The position numbers and the translations under genes are program-made. Below are positions 50,933-61,859 of a stretch of DNA of 64,000 bases, piece by piece; positions within the stretch are counted from its first letter, which is position 1; each line of letters opens with the position of its first letter. Below the pieces are notes generated by a model. That model was not told where the DNA came from. It was given only the letters and a program-made list of their open reading frames with translations, and did no database searches. Source of the stretch: Prionace glauca (lineage: Eukaryota > Chordata > Chondrichthyes > Carcharhiniformes > Carcharhinidae); the NCBI GenBank assembly GCA_037974335.1, contig CM075760.1, positions 8,181,432-8,245,431 on the forward strand, in the 5' to 3' direction.

Positions 50933-51640
50933 GTAAGGAAGTGAGTCCAATCTGTACATTCCATACATTTTTAGTCCAGTCATTTAGACATACATCTGTC
51001 TGGCAGCATGGAGATTTTCAGCTCTGTCTCCAGGACAGGAAGCAGTGAACATGGATCCGTCAATCAGCCTCAATCATCAACTTCAGGAGAATTGGGAGGG
51101 TGAATATTAGATACAGCAGAGTGAGAATGAAGGGAGGGTGTGTGGGATGGGAACCAAAAGAGAAGATGCTGGAAAATCTCAGCAGGCCTGGCAGCATATG
51201 TAAGGAGAGAAAAGAGCTGATGTTTCGAGTCCAGGTGACCCTTTGTCAAAACAGTGTGGGATGGAGATTTACAGCTTTTGGGAAATGTGAGAGGAAAGAA
51301 TGTTCCATAAAAACTAGAATTGTCTGTTCTGAATTTCTATCCTGGACTGACACTAATGCACTTTGTTAACTCCTTTTACACAGACAAGGCCGAGGACAAA
51401 AATATGAGCATGAGAGCAAGATGGTAAATTCTAATGGCAAGCGGAAGGTGAGGGTCATGCTTTGGACTGAGCGGACGTTTTCCACAAAGAGGGCAGGGAA
51501 CAGGCTACAGATGAATTAAAGAGAAACCATTTGTGTCCAGAACATTGTGAACATCCTTTTACTCTGGTTGTCTTTGATCCTCTTGTCATTTTCTGTATGT
51601 TTTAACCATGTTCTGTTTCATTAATAAACTTTTATCAGTA
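50933..51640 (+). pseudogene. ZNF head joined to a non-finger 3' exon
   Basis: The donor AGG-GTAAGG, the intron and the acceptor AACTCCTTTTACACAG (about 51,386) are as in ZNF paralogs. The exon after it (51,387 onward) has no fingers, only short frames and AATAAA at 51,621. Either a deletion removed the finger exon or the promoter now makes a non-coding RNA. Confidence 0.55.
51151..51253 (+). mobile_element. 'atgctggaaaatct' repeat with target duplication
   Basis: GTGTGGGATGG occurs at 51,140-51,150 and 51,254-51,264. The paralog at 18.6 kb (-) shows the site once, without the insert. Confidence 0.75.
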
Positions 51641-51719
51641 AAAATATTTGATTGTTCTGGAGTTTTCCTGATGAGATTGATGCACTTTAGGAAAAGTGGG
51701 TGAGAGGGTTTGGCAGGCT

Positions 51720-52030
51720 CTTTAACAGAAAGCGATTCCCTCTATGAAGTGGTTCATTTTGGCAGGTCAAATAGAATGGCAGAACATAATATTAATGGTA
51801 GGACTCTTGGCAGTGTGGAAGATCAGAGGAGTCCGAGTTCATAGCATGCTCAAAGCAGCTGCGCAGGTTGAAGTTATGGTTAAGAAGGCTTATGGTGTAC
51901 AGGCCTTCATCAGTTGAGGAATTGAGTTTCAGAGTTGAAAGATGATGTTGCAGCTTTATAGGACCCTGGTCAGACCCCACTTGGAGTACTGTGCTCAGTT
52001 CTGGTCACCTCATTACAGGAAGGATGTAAA
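51720..52030 (+). mobile_element. CR1 RT fragment, old
   Basis: 'gaagtggttcattttggcagg', 'gaccctggtcagaccccac' and 'ctcagttctggtcacctc' give the CR1 order. Confidence 0.65.
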
Positions 52031-52347
52031 AGATTCTCCAGCTCTCTCTTTACCCCCTATCCAACTTGTGAACAGTTTTTATTCGGTGTTATTTCTTCCA
52101 AGCTCTTAATTGTCCCAATCTATAATTTTATCCATTTTACTTTAATTTTCCTCACATTGTGTCCATGTGCACTGTGTTTAATAGGATCCTGATTGTTTTG
52201 AACTCAGTTTCTCTCTGGAGTGTGTGTCAATGCCTTGATGTTGTCACAATGTTGTCTCAATCCCCTGGCCACATTAACCATTTCATCTCCTGCTGTGTCT
52301 CAAGTAGCTGTGTGTGTTTGGGACCCGCTCTTCACTCCATCTCAGGG

Positions 52348-53548
52348 TAGGAGAAGCTATAAGGCTGGGCTAGCACTTAATATAAAAAAGGATAGCAAGA
52401 GTTTTTATAAATATATAAAAAGGAAGAGGCTGGCTAGGGTAAACGTTGGTCCTTTAGAGGATGAGAAAGGGGAGCTAGTGGTAGGGGATAGGGATATGGC
52501 TAAGGTCTTGAATAACTTTTTTGTTTCTGTCTTCACGGAGGAGGACGTGAATAATTTGCCGGGTGTTAGCGATGGAAAGGTGGTAGGAATGGAGGGTCTT
52601 AATGACATTACTGTTACTAGAGAGGTGGTGCTCGACAGACTGGAGGGGCTGATTGTGGACAAGTCCCCAGGACCGGATGGAATGCATCCGAGGGTTCTGA
52701 AAGAAATGGCGGAGGTGATAGTGGATGCCTTGGTGGTTATTTTCCAGACGTCGCTGGATTCCGGGGAAGTGCCGGAAGATTGGAAAACGGCTAATGTTAC
52801 GGCGTTGTTTAAGAAGGGTGCCAGGCAAAAGGCGGGGAATTATAGGCCGGTTAGTTTAACGTCTGTGGTAGGTAAAATGTTAGAAACCGTCATTAAGGAG
52901 GAAATAGCGAGGCATCTTGAGGGGAATTGCTTGATAGGGCGGACGCAACACGGTTTCATTAAAGGGAAGTCGTGTCTGACAAATTTACTGGAGTTCTATG
53001 AGGATGTGTCTAGGGCAGTGGATAGAGGAGAGCCGGTGGATGTGGTCTTTCTGGATTTTCAGAAGGCGTTTGACAAGGTACCTCACAAGAGGTTATTGCA
53101 GAAGGTCAGGGGACATGGAGTTGGGGGTAGGGTGTTAGCGTGGATAGAGGATTGGTTGTCAAATAGGAGGCAGAGAGTGGGGGTCAATGGATGCTATTCG
53201 GATTGGCGGTTGGTGACTAGTGGGGTGCCCCAGGGGTCGGTGCTGGGGCCTCAGCTATTTACCATTTATATAGATGATCTGGAGGAGGGAACCGAGTGCA
53301 GGGTGTCGAAATTTGCTGATGACACCAAGATTGGGGGAAAGGCAAATTGTGCGGAGGGTGTGGAGAGTCTGCAGAAGGATCTAGATAGGCTGGGCGAATG
53401 GGCCAGGAAATGGCAAATAGAATTTAATGTTGGCAAGTGTGAGGTGGTCCACTTTGGTAGGAGGAATGGTAGGAAGGACTATTATTTACGGGGCGAAAAA
53501 CTGCAGCAGGGCGACGGTGCAGAGGGACCTCGGGGTCCTTGTGCATGA
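52348..53548 (+). CDS. CR1-A RT frame (main part)
   Basis: About 400 codons cover linker, RT fingers and palm. The frame is entered from flanking DNA without a natural start. It is broken by a 1-bp insertion in the LQQ-ATVQRDLG segment, so no whole enzyme is made. Confidence 0.8.
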
Positions 53549-54241
53549 GTCGCAAAAACCCAGCTTGCAGGTGCAGCAGGTGGTCAGGAAGGCGAATGGG
53601 ATGCTGGCCTTCATAGCGAAGGGGATTGAATATAAAAGTAGGGAGGTCTTGCTGCAGCTGTATAGGGCATTGGTGAGGCCGCAGCTGGAGTACTGTGTGC
53701 AGTTTTGGGCGCCGCACCTGCGCAAGGATATTTTGGCCCTGGAGGGAGTGCAGAGGAGGTTTGCTCAGCTGATACCGGAGTTGAGGGGATTGAGCTATGA
53801 GGAGAGGCTGAATAAACTAGGCTTGTACTCGTTAGAGTTTAGAAGAATGAGGAGAGATCTCATTGAGACGTATAAGATGATGAATGGGATGGATAGGATC
53901 GAGGTGGAGAGACTCTTCCCGCTCAAAAAAGACAGTAGGACTAGGGGGCACAGCCTCAAGATAAAGGGGGGTGCGGTTTAGAACAAAGTTGAGGAGGAAC
54001 TTCTTCACTCAAAGGATGGTGAATCTCTGGAATTCTCTGCCCGTTGAAGTGGTGGAGGCTGCCTCGCTAAATATTTTTAAGAAATGGGTTGATGGGTTTT
54101 TGATAAGAGAAGGGATTAAGGGTTATGGGGAGAGGGCGGGAAGGTGGAGCTGAGTCACGACAGATCAGCCATGATCTTATTGAATGGCGGGGCAGGCTCG
54201 AAGGGCCAGATGGCCTACTCCTGCTCCTATTTCTTATGTTC
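52348..54241 (+). mobile_element. CR1-A LINE, longest copy in the window
   Basis: It begins in the linker (YKAGLALNIKKDSKSFYKYIK) and has a complete RT domain ([47 protein letters not shown]). The frame runs to 53,548, where one extra G near 53,511 shifts it. The rest is in another frame to 53,981, where a second indel in the poly-G region occurs. The 3' tail ends at TTCTTATGTTCTTA. The endonuclease and ORF1 are absent. Confidence 0.9.
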
Positions 54242-54527
54242 TTATGCTATTTTTCACATGTAACAAATCAGATGTGCACACTCACTCCGGTTTCCCAAAA
54301 TCATGTCACACATTCTTAACTCTCAGATGTGCTGTTGAAAAGATCAAATATAGCGTCTGTCTGTCTTATCTCCCTGTTAAGGCGCTGATATTTCGTATCC
54401 TGGCTGGGGTTTCAAATGTGGATTTCTTTAAAACAAAGTTAACGGATGTCGGAGTGTTTCAGAGACCAAGTATTGTGCTGGCTTTCACTGATTTACAACT
54501 CAGCTAATGCAAAGAACAATATGACGG

Positions 54528-54836
54528 TGCGGTGACACAGTGGTTAGCACTGCTGCCTCACAGTACCAGGGATTCAGGTTTGATTGCTGGCTTGGGTCAC
54601 TGTCTGTGTGGAATTTGCACATCCTCCCTGTGTCTGCATGGGTTTCCTCCAGGTGTTCTGGTTTCTTCCCATGGTCCAAAGTTCTGTGGTTTGGGTTGAT
54701 TGGTTGTGTTACATTGACCCTCGTTTCTGGGGATTAGCAGGGTAAATACGTGGGGTTACTGAGATAGGCTGGGATTGTTGTCAGTGCAGGCTTGATGGGC
54801 CAAATGGCCTCCTTTTGTACTGTCAGGATTCTGTTC
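54528..54836 (+). mobile_element. tRNA-derived SINE (HE1-like), full length
   Basis: Box A TGACACAGTGGTTAGCACT, box B GGTTTGATTGC (decayed), and a CR1-like tail 'gatgggccaaatggcctcc'. Confidence 0.85.
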
Positions 54837-55509
54837 TTTGAATATAATGGGCAGCTTGATTATTTTCAGTCTGGGCTAATCCAGTAACCTGGAGTTTTAT
54901 GACCCTTTTCAAACTGTTGTGTTGAGCCTGATTGAAAGGTCAATGCTGTCTTTGGACATTTCTTTCACAGGAGAAAGGTTTTAGTTTTCTTTTGTCACAT
55001 GCTCTTTGGACTGCAGACTGAGAGGAGTGTTTCTCATCTCTTTCTGTGGAGTGAAGATTCTGCTCCCTGTGAGTTGCCAGCTGGAAGATAGTGGCAAGCA
55101 GTCTGTCTCTCTCTCTCTCTCTCTATCTCAAGGTCCTGAAATTTCCAGAACTGGGAAGTCAAAGTTTGAAATCAACGTTTAAAGGACTAATTCACAACAG
55201 GTGTTAAAAAAGCTGCAAAATCCAGCATCAGGTGAGCATACTTGCTTTCTGTGCAAAGCCTAAAATGAGCTGTAAGTTTGTAGGGATTATTTGATTTGGA
55301 CTTAGCTGTTCAGGTTGAGACAAGATCATGGTTGCTTTTTATTGCGATCGGTAAAAATTATGCTAATTTTTCTTCTTATATTTTAACTGTGTTCTTAAAT
55401 TAACTATGTTTGCTAAAAACTTCCTCGTGGGTCAGTTGAATCATACCTGGAGTGAAATATCTTATGCTCACTCGAGTGCAAATCTTATGGCTAGGCTGAA
55501 TTTGTAAAG
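54837..55509. other. No gene recognised
   Basis: Apart from the TC run, nothing is recognised. Confidence 0.35.
55101..55128 (+). repeat. (TC)n microsatellite
   Basis: About 11 CT units. Confidence 0.8.
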
Positions 55510-56220
55510 GACCTTTCATTTCACCACACCTAAGGTGAGTTATTCAAATTCCTTTATTGTCCAGGACAATATGTTCACAATATTTTTAAAACTGTAATTA
55601 AACATTCCCATTCGATTTCAGGTATTAACATATTCTGTTACTTTGTTCTTTATTGTCGATGTCAGACTGGGGTTGTTGCCCTTGGAGCAAAGGAGGTTGA
55701 GGGGAGATTTGATAGAGGTGGACAAGATTCTGACAGATTTAGATAAGGTGGACAAAGAAAAGATGTTCCCATTCGCTGATGGGACAAGGACAAGGGGGAC
55801 ACAGATTTAAGGTTTTGAATCAGAGATGCAGGGGGATGTGAGGAAGAATATTTTGGTGCAGTGCATGGTAATGAGCTGGAACTCGCTCACTAAAGGGTGG
55901 GGGAAGTGGAGACAATAAACAATTACAAAGGAAATTGGATGTGCATTTGGGGAATTTCAAACAGAAATGCTGACTAAATATCTCTGACCTTCCTAACACC
56001 CTGTCACTCTGTGATTCTTGTGAAATTTAAAACCAGGTATTTGCAACAAGACTCAAAGAGCATCAGCCCACTGGAGGCAAAGTTGAGAGACCGGCCAGTC
56101 CAGCAGAAAGAAACCCTCCCCATTGACCAACTGTGAGAATGAACAAAATGCAGTCCAGGATGTAATTGAGAACAGAAACAATAACAGCAGAATCTAATCC
56201 CCCTATTCACTTGTGAACTT
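55510..56220. repeat. Segmental duplication, copy 2 (3' side of G9)
   Basis: Matches 16,610-17,290 in order, including the CR1 RT fragment at about 55,670-55,970 and the shared 3' UTR 'agcatcagcccactggaggc'. That 3' UTR is also found next to G8 at 47,735. Confidence 0.75.
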
Positions 56221-57047
56221 GTTGGTGTGTCAGCAGGGTGGATGAATCACAGAATCCCTTCCCACACTGAGAGCAAATGAGCAGTCTCCCCCCAGTGTGA
56301 ACTCGCTGGTGTGACTGCAGGGTAGATAACCGAGTGAATCCCTTCCCACACACGGGACAGGTGAACGGCCTCTCTCCAGAGTGAACTCGCCGGTGTCTCC
56401 GCAGGTTGGATAACTGAGTGAATCCCTTCCCACACTGAGAGCAGGTGAATGGCCTCTCCCCAGTGTGAACTCGCTGGTGTGTCTGCAGGTTTGATAAATG
56501 AATGAATCCTTTCCCACACTGAAAGCAGCTGTATGGTCTCTCCCCAGTGTGATCTCGCTGGTGTGTCTGCAGACTGTACAATTGAGTGAATCCCTTCCCA
56601 CACTGAGTGCAAGTGAATGGTCTCTCCCCAGTGTGAACCCGCTGGTGTGCCCGCAGATGAGATAACTGAGTGAATCTTTTCCTACATTCAGAGCAGCTGA
56701 ATGGCCTCTCTCCTGTGTGAACTCGCTGGTGTTTCTGTAGGTTGGATGACTTACTGAATCCCTTCCCACACTCAGGGCAGGTGAATGGCCTCTCCCCAGT
56801 GTGAACTAGCTGGTGTGTCTGTAGGCTGGATATCTGTAAATCCCTTCCCACACTGACAGCAGGTGAATGCACTCTCACCGGTGTGAACTCGCTGGTGTCT
56901 CTGCAGAATGGATGAGTCACTGAATCCCTTCCCACAAACACAGCAGGTGAACGGTTTCTCCCCAGTGTGGCTGCGTCGATGAACTTCCAGTAGAGAGGGT
57001 GCTTTGTATCTCTTCCCACAGTCCTCACATTTCCATGGTTTTTCCAT
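56207..57047 (-). pseudogene. G9: C2H2 zinc-finger gene with one frameshift, 10 fingers
   Basis: It starts [17 protein letters not shown] with two complete fingers. In finger 3 the DNA reads GGATTTACAGATATCCAGC where paralogs have two more bases (GGATTCACTCAGTTATCCAGC). This 2-bp deletion shifts the frame. Seven intact fingers (4 to 10) continue in the other frame to the normal QQVHK stop. Everything else is intact, so the damage is single and recent. If translated from the ATG, the product would have about 2.5 fingers. Confidence 0.85.
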
Positions 57048-57399
57048 ATTGTCGGTCTCCTTGTCTCATTGCAGTTTTATCATTTGACGCCTTGTTCACA
57101 CAGACAACATGGTACAGTCTCTCCCCGCTGTGAATGCTGCGATGTATTTTCAGGTTGTGTAACTGGTTAAAGCTCTTTCCACACTCAGTGCACTGGAACA
57201 CTCTCACTCAGGTGTGTGTTTGTATCCCAGTGTTTTTCCAGTCACACTGTTGCTTAAAATCTTGCAGTCGACAGACCGCTCAAACATTTCTCCTTCATAT
57301 TCAGAGGCTGAGGAAAATTAGTTTCCAAGGAATTGGGTGACTCTGTCAGACTGAGATGTGATACTTAAGATTTATCTGTGTGATTCCTCTTCTAATATT
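57025..57399 (-). pseudogene. G9 5' UTR with readable upstream fingers; acceptor at 57,400
   Basis: An open stretch without ATG reads [20 protein letters not shown], then [14 protein letters not shown]. It is the best-preserved copy of the lost N-terminal fingers. The acceptor is ATTGTTTTTACAG on minus. Confidence 0.7.
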
Positions 57400-57604
57400 C
57401 TGTAAAAACAATTTACAAAAGTCATCAGTGTCAGTACAAGATAGAAATTCAGAACAGACAACTCTAGTTTTTATGGAACATTCTTTCCTCTCTCACTCCA
57501 CAAAAGCTGTAAATCTTCAACCCACACAGTCTCCCTCCATTCTCACTCTGCTGTATCTAATATTCAACCTCCCAATTCTCCTGTAGGTGCTGATTGAAGC
57601 TAGT

Positions 57605-58137
57605 TAGAACATAGAACATAGAACATTACAGCACAAACAGGCCCTTCGGCCCTCGAGTTGCGCCGATCGCATCAACCCCACCAATCTATAGACCTATCTA
57701 TAACCCCCAATCCCATTAAACCCCATATACTCATCCAGAAGTCTTTTAAAAGACCCCAGCGAGTTCGCCTCCACCACCGACGACGGCAGCCGATTCCAAT
57801 CACTCACTACCCTCTGAGTGAAAAACTTACCCCTAACATCACCTCTGTACTTCCCTCCCCGCACCTTAAATCTGTGTCCTCTCGTAGCGACCATTTCAAC
57901 CCGGGGAAATAGCCTCTGAGAGTCCACCCTATCTATTCCTCTCAACATTTTATAAACTTCTATCAGGTCGCCTCTCAACCTTCGCCTCTCCAGGGAAAAG
58001 AGTCCCAGCTCCCTCAACCTATCTTCATAAGGCATGCCTCCCAGTCCAGGCAACATCCTTGTAAATCTCCTCTGCACCCTTTCAATAGCTTCTACGTCTT
58101 TCCTATAGTTCAATAGCTTCTACGTCTTTCCTATAGT
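57605..58137 (-). mobile_element. CR1 LINE 3' part (subfamily D)
   Basis: The open C-terminal frame (57,694-58,113) has RVQRRFTRMLPGLGGMPYED and KFFTQRVVSDWNRLPSSVVE. The 3' end is at 'catagaacattacagcac'. The 5' end carries a 28-bp tandem duplication (58,081-58,136). Confidence 0.85.
58081..58136 (+). repeat. 28-bp tandem duplication
   Basis: TTCAATAGCTTCTACGTC and following bases occur twice without change (58,081-58,108 and 58,109-58,136). Confidence 0.9.
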
Positions 58138-58190
58138 TGACAGATCCATGCTCACTGCTTCCTGTCCTGGACTCAGAGAGCTGAAAATCT

Positions 58191-58245
58191 CCATGCAGGA
58201 GAAATAACAGAAACATGGCTACTTTCTGTTATTTCTCCTGCATGG
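58191..58245 (+). repeat. Perfect 23-bp inverted repeat
   Basis: The arm 58,191-58,213 and its exact complement 58,223-58,245 enclose the 9-nt loop CATGGCTAC. It lies at the join between ZNF intron DNA and a LINE. Confidence 0.92.
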
Positions 58246-59519
58246 CAACCAGAACTGTACACAGTTCTTCACCTGTGGCCTAATCAGTGGTTTACACAGG
58301 GCAGGGGAAGGCTCGAAGGGCTAGATGGCCTATTCCTGTTCCTATTTCTTATGTACAGCTACATCAGAACCTCCCTGCCCTTATATTCAATGCCTCAGTT
58401 AATAAAGGCAAGTATCCCATGTGCTTTCTGAATCCCCTTATGTACCTGTCCTGCTGTCTTCAGAGATCTATGGACATACACACCAAGGTCACTCTGAACC
58501 TCTGTACCTCCAGGATCTGACTATTCATTGTTCATTCCATTACCTTGTTACTCCTCCCAAAATGCATTACCTCAAACTTTTTAAGGATTGAATTCCATTT
58601 GCCCCGGCTCTACCCATATAACTAAAGTTTTAAAGTTTATGTATTAGTGTCACAAGTAGTCTTACATCAGCTCTGCAATGAAGTTACTGTGAAAATCCCC
58701 AATTTGCCACACTCCAGCATTTGTTTGGATAAACAGAGGGAGAATTTAGCATGACCAATGTACCTAACAACACATCTTTCAGACTGTGGGAGGAAATCGG
58801 AGCACCTGGAGGAAACCTGTGCAGACATGGGGAGAATATGCAGGCTCCACACATACAGTGACCTAAGCTGGGAATTGAACCCAGGTCCTTGGTGCTGTGA
58901 GGCTGCAGTGCCACTCGGTCAGTATTGTCCTGTAATCTAAGGCTTTGCTCATCAGCATTTATGAAATCACCAATCTTTGTGTCACCTGCAAACTTACTTG
59001 GTATACCTCCGATATTCACATCCAAATTATTAACTTACACTACAAACAAGAAGCGATGCAACTCCTATCCATGCAAAACACCGCTGGACACAGACATCTA
59101 GTCACAAAAATTGAATTTGACCATCCCCCTCTGACTCCTGTCACTTTTGGATGCACTTTGGCAAATTATCGAATGGGCTTTCACCTTCTTCATCAGCCAT
59201 CTATATGGAACCTTGTCAAAAGCCTTACTGAAGTCCATGTAGACTACGTCAACTGTATACAATGAGTCACCTCCTCAAAAATGCAATCAAATTTGTAAGA
59301 CCTGATCTCCCGTTGCCAAAACCATGCTGTCTATCCTTGATTAATTCTTATCTCCCCAAGTGGAGATTAACTCTGTCCCTCAGATCTTTTTCCAATAGTT
59401 TCCCTACTGCTGAAGTTAGACTTACTGGTCTGTCGTTTGCTGTTTTTTCCCTGTGTTCCTTCTTGACTAATGACACCATATTGGCTGTCCTCCAGTCCTG
59501 TGGCACTTCTTTTGCAGTG
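58246..59519 (-). mobile_element. CR1 LINE RT, old, split by a SINE
   Basis: Minus frames include EVPQDWRTANMVSLVKKEHREK and NDRPVSLTSAVGKLLEKDLRD. A 65-bp plus-strand CR1 3' end lies at about 58,290-58,355. A SINE divides the element at 58,626-58,911. Confidence 0.7.
58626..58911 (-). mobile_element. tRNA-derived SINE, second subfamily
   Basis: The tail is 'aagttttaaagtttatgtatt' and 'aatgaagttactgtgaaaatc'. The body is 'gaatttagcatgaccaatg', with box B 'gggaattgaaccc'. Confidence 0.85.
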
Positions 59520-59552
59520 AAAATGCCGGTGTTGTACTGGGGTAAACACAGT
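59520..59552 (-). mobile_element. PLE 3' tail fragment
   Basis: 'gccggtgttgtactggggtaa' then ACACAGTAAG is the inverse of the PLE tail. It stops where SINE-C begins. Confidence 0.6.
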
Positions 59553-60020
59553 AAGAACAAAGAACAAAGAACAACTCAGCACGGGAAATAGGCCCTTCGG
59601 CCCAACGAGCCTGCGCCACCACATCACCCTACACCTATTCTACCCTGCATATCTATGAATGGAACCCAACTCAGTCAGATTCAGGGAAGAAATAGTGTCA
59701 ATTTGGTAAAAACAGATAGCCTGAGAGCACATCTTTGGGGTGTGGGAGGAAACCGGAGCGCCCGGAGGAAACCCACGCAACTACAGGGAGAATGCGCAAA
59801 CTCCCACAGACACAGGCCCAAATCCATGTGCCTGCACAGCCAGCAGTGCTAGTCACTGAGCTGTTGCGGCGCCCATCTACCGGTCCAGGATCAAGCACAC
59901 ACACCGACATGAAGTACTAGGCCACTCCTGGAACTTCCAAGAGCAGCCCACGCACGACCCGCCATGTGAATGCCCCTCGTTTGACACGAGGTGGACCTCC
60001 ACCTGTGGAATAAAGACAAA
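59553..60020 (-). mobile_element. Long SINE (SINE-C), copy 3
   Basis: Full-length inverse of the 44.3 kb copy, from AAGAACAAAGAACAAAG to the head with CCTCGTTTGACACGAGG and 'ggtggacctccacctgtgg'. Confidence 0.8.
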
Positions 60021-60069
60021 AATATTCATCTTACAGCCTGCCTTTCCGGTGTCTCCCGAGGTTTAACCC

Positions 60070-61236
60070 TATTTAATAGCCCCTACCATATCCCTCCATT
60101 CTCGTTTCACTCATGTGCCTATCTAACTGCATCTTAAACGAGTCCAATGTTCCTGCCTCCACCACCCTACTCGGTAGCGCGTTCCAGACCCCCACAACTC
60201 TCTGCGCAAAGAACCTTCTTCTCACCTCCAAATTATACCTCTCCCCCCTCACCCTTAAATGATGACCTCTCGTGTTCGTACCCAGTCTAGGAGCAGTCTC
60301 TCACTATTAACTCTATCCATTCCCTTCATTATCTTAAATACTTCTATCATGTCCCCTCTCAATCTCCGTCTTTCCAAGGAAAATAGTCCCAGTTTCTTCA
60401 ACCTCTCCTCGTAACCCAGTCCCCCCATGCCAGGCAACATCCTGGTAAACCTCCTCTGCACCCTTTCCAGAGACTCCACGTCCTTCCGGTAGTAAGGTGA
60501 CCAGAACTGGACGCAGTACCTCAAATGCGGTCTAACCAACGTTCTGTACAACTGAAGCATTAGACGGCAGCTTTTATACTCTATGCCCCTTCTTATAAAG
60601 GCCAACATCCCATAAGCCTTCCTAACAACCTTCTCCACTTGTGACGCAACCTTCATGGATTTGTGAACCTGCACTCCCAGGTCCCTCTGCATGTCTATAC
60701 TCCTAATCGGCCTCCCTTTAATCACATAGCTCCTCTCTGCATTATTCCATCCAAAATGCATCACCTCGCATTTGTCAGGATTAAATGCCATCTGCCACCT
60801 ATCTGCCCACTGCACCAACCTATCTATATCCTGTTGTATCACCTGACAATCTAGTTCCGTACCCGCCAACCCTGCCATCTTGGTGTCATCAGCAAACTTG
60901 CTAATCACACCACCTACGCCCTCTTCCAAGTCATTTATGTAGACTACAAAGAGGAGAGGTCCCAGTACTGAGCCCTGTGGCACACCACTGGTCACTGGCC
61001 TCCAGCCCGACAAGGTCCCCTCCACAGCTACCCTCTGTCTCCTATTTCCCAGCCAGTTCTCAATCCACCTAGCTACCTGGCCTCGTATCCCATGCGCCTT
61101 AACCTTTTCTACCAGCCTACCGTGAGGGACTTTGTCAAACGCCTTACTGAAATCCATATAGATGACATCAACGGTTCGCCCATCGTCAACCGTTTTTGTC
61201 ACCTCCTCAAAGAATTCCACCAGATTCGTAAGATTC
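60070..61236 (-). mobile_element. CR1 LINE (subfamily C)
   Basis: A 3' UTR and a nearly complete RT domain, cut at its 5' end by a PLE hairpin at 61,237. Confidence 0.85.
60255..61236 (-). CDS. CR1-C reverse transcriptase, partial
   Basis: An open RT frame of about 327 codons has VDVIYMDFSKAFDKVPHGRL, SGVPQGSVLGPLL, SKFADDTK and RPHLRYCVQFWSPYYRKD. It ends early at REVII because of an indel near 60,265; the normal C-terminus continues in another frame (RRRFFAQRVVGVWNALPS). No natural start is present. Confidence 0.8.
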
Positions 61237-61419
61237 GTAAGAAGTCTCACAACACCAGGTTAAAGTCCAACAGGTTTATTTGGTAGCAAAAGCCACTCGC
61301 TTTTATAGAACTCTCACTCCACCTGATGAAGGGACAGCACACCGAAAGCTAGTGGCTTTTGCTACAAATAAACCTGTTGGACTTTAACCTGGTGTTGTGA
61401 GACTTCTTACTGTGTTTAC
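61237..61419 (+). mobile_element. PLE hairpin
   Basis: Inverted arms of about 55 bp (61,242-61,296 and 61,350-61,405) carry 'aacctgttggactttaacc'. CTGATGA (61,323-61,329) and GAAA (61,344-61,347) lie in the loop side. Broken fossil, tail missing. Confidence 0.8.
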
Positions 61420-61600
61420 CTCTCCTGTAGCCAGGTAATTATTGCCAGAGTCACTGCAATCTCCTTCGTTGCCTCCCACAGCAGGCTGGGGATCACCCCA
61501 TCTTGGCCTGGGGATTTATACAATTTTAGGCCCGTTACAACCTCCTCCCCTTCAAATGTTAAGTTGTTGAAGTGAAAGACAAAGCTGCTCCCTGATATCT
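61420..61600 (-). mobile_element. CR1 pol fragment
   Basis: Minus frame INPQAKMGSP-like block with 'aaatccccaggccaagatgg' (SPGQDG), the RT entry motif. Confidence 0.6.
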
Positions 61601-61607
61601 ATATGAC

Positions 61608-61703
61608 TCACCTGATGAAGGTTCAGTGCTCTGAAAGTCCATGATTCCAAATAAACCTGTTGGACTTTTTCTTGATGTTGTGAGACTTCTTACTGTGTTT
61701 TCT
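61608..61703 (+). mobile_element. PLE half-hairpin
   Basis: 'cacctgatgaaggttcagtg' then 'ccaaataaacctgttggac' and ACTTCTTACTGTG. Confidence 0.65.
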
Positions 61704-61859
61704 ATACCTACATCATCACTCCCCACAGTGAATACAAATACAAAGTATTAATTTAAAACCCCCAAATATCTCCCAGCTCCACGGACAAATTACCACATTA
61801 CTCCCTAGTGGATCTTATTCTTTGTCTGGTCACCTCCTGCCCTTCACAGAACACCTTTA

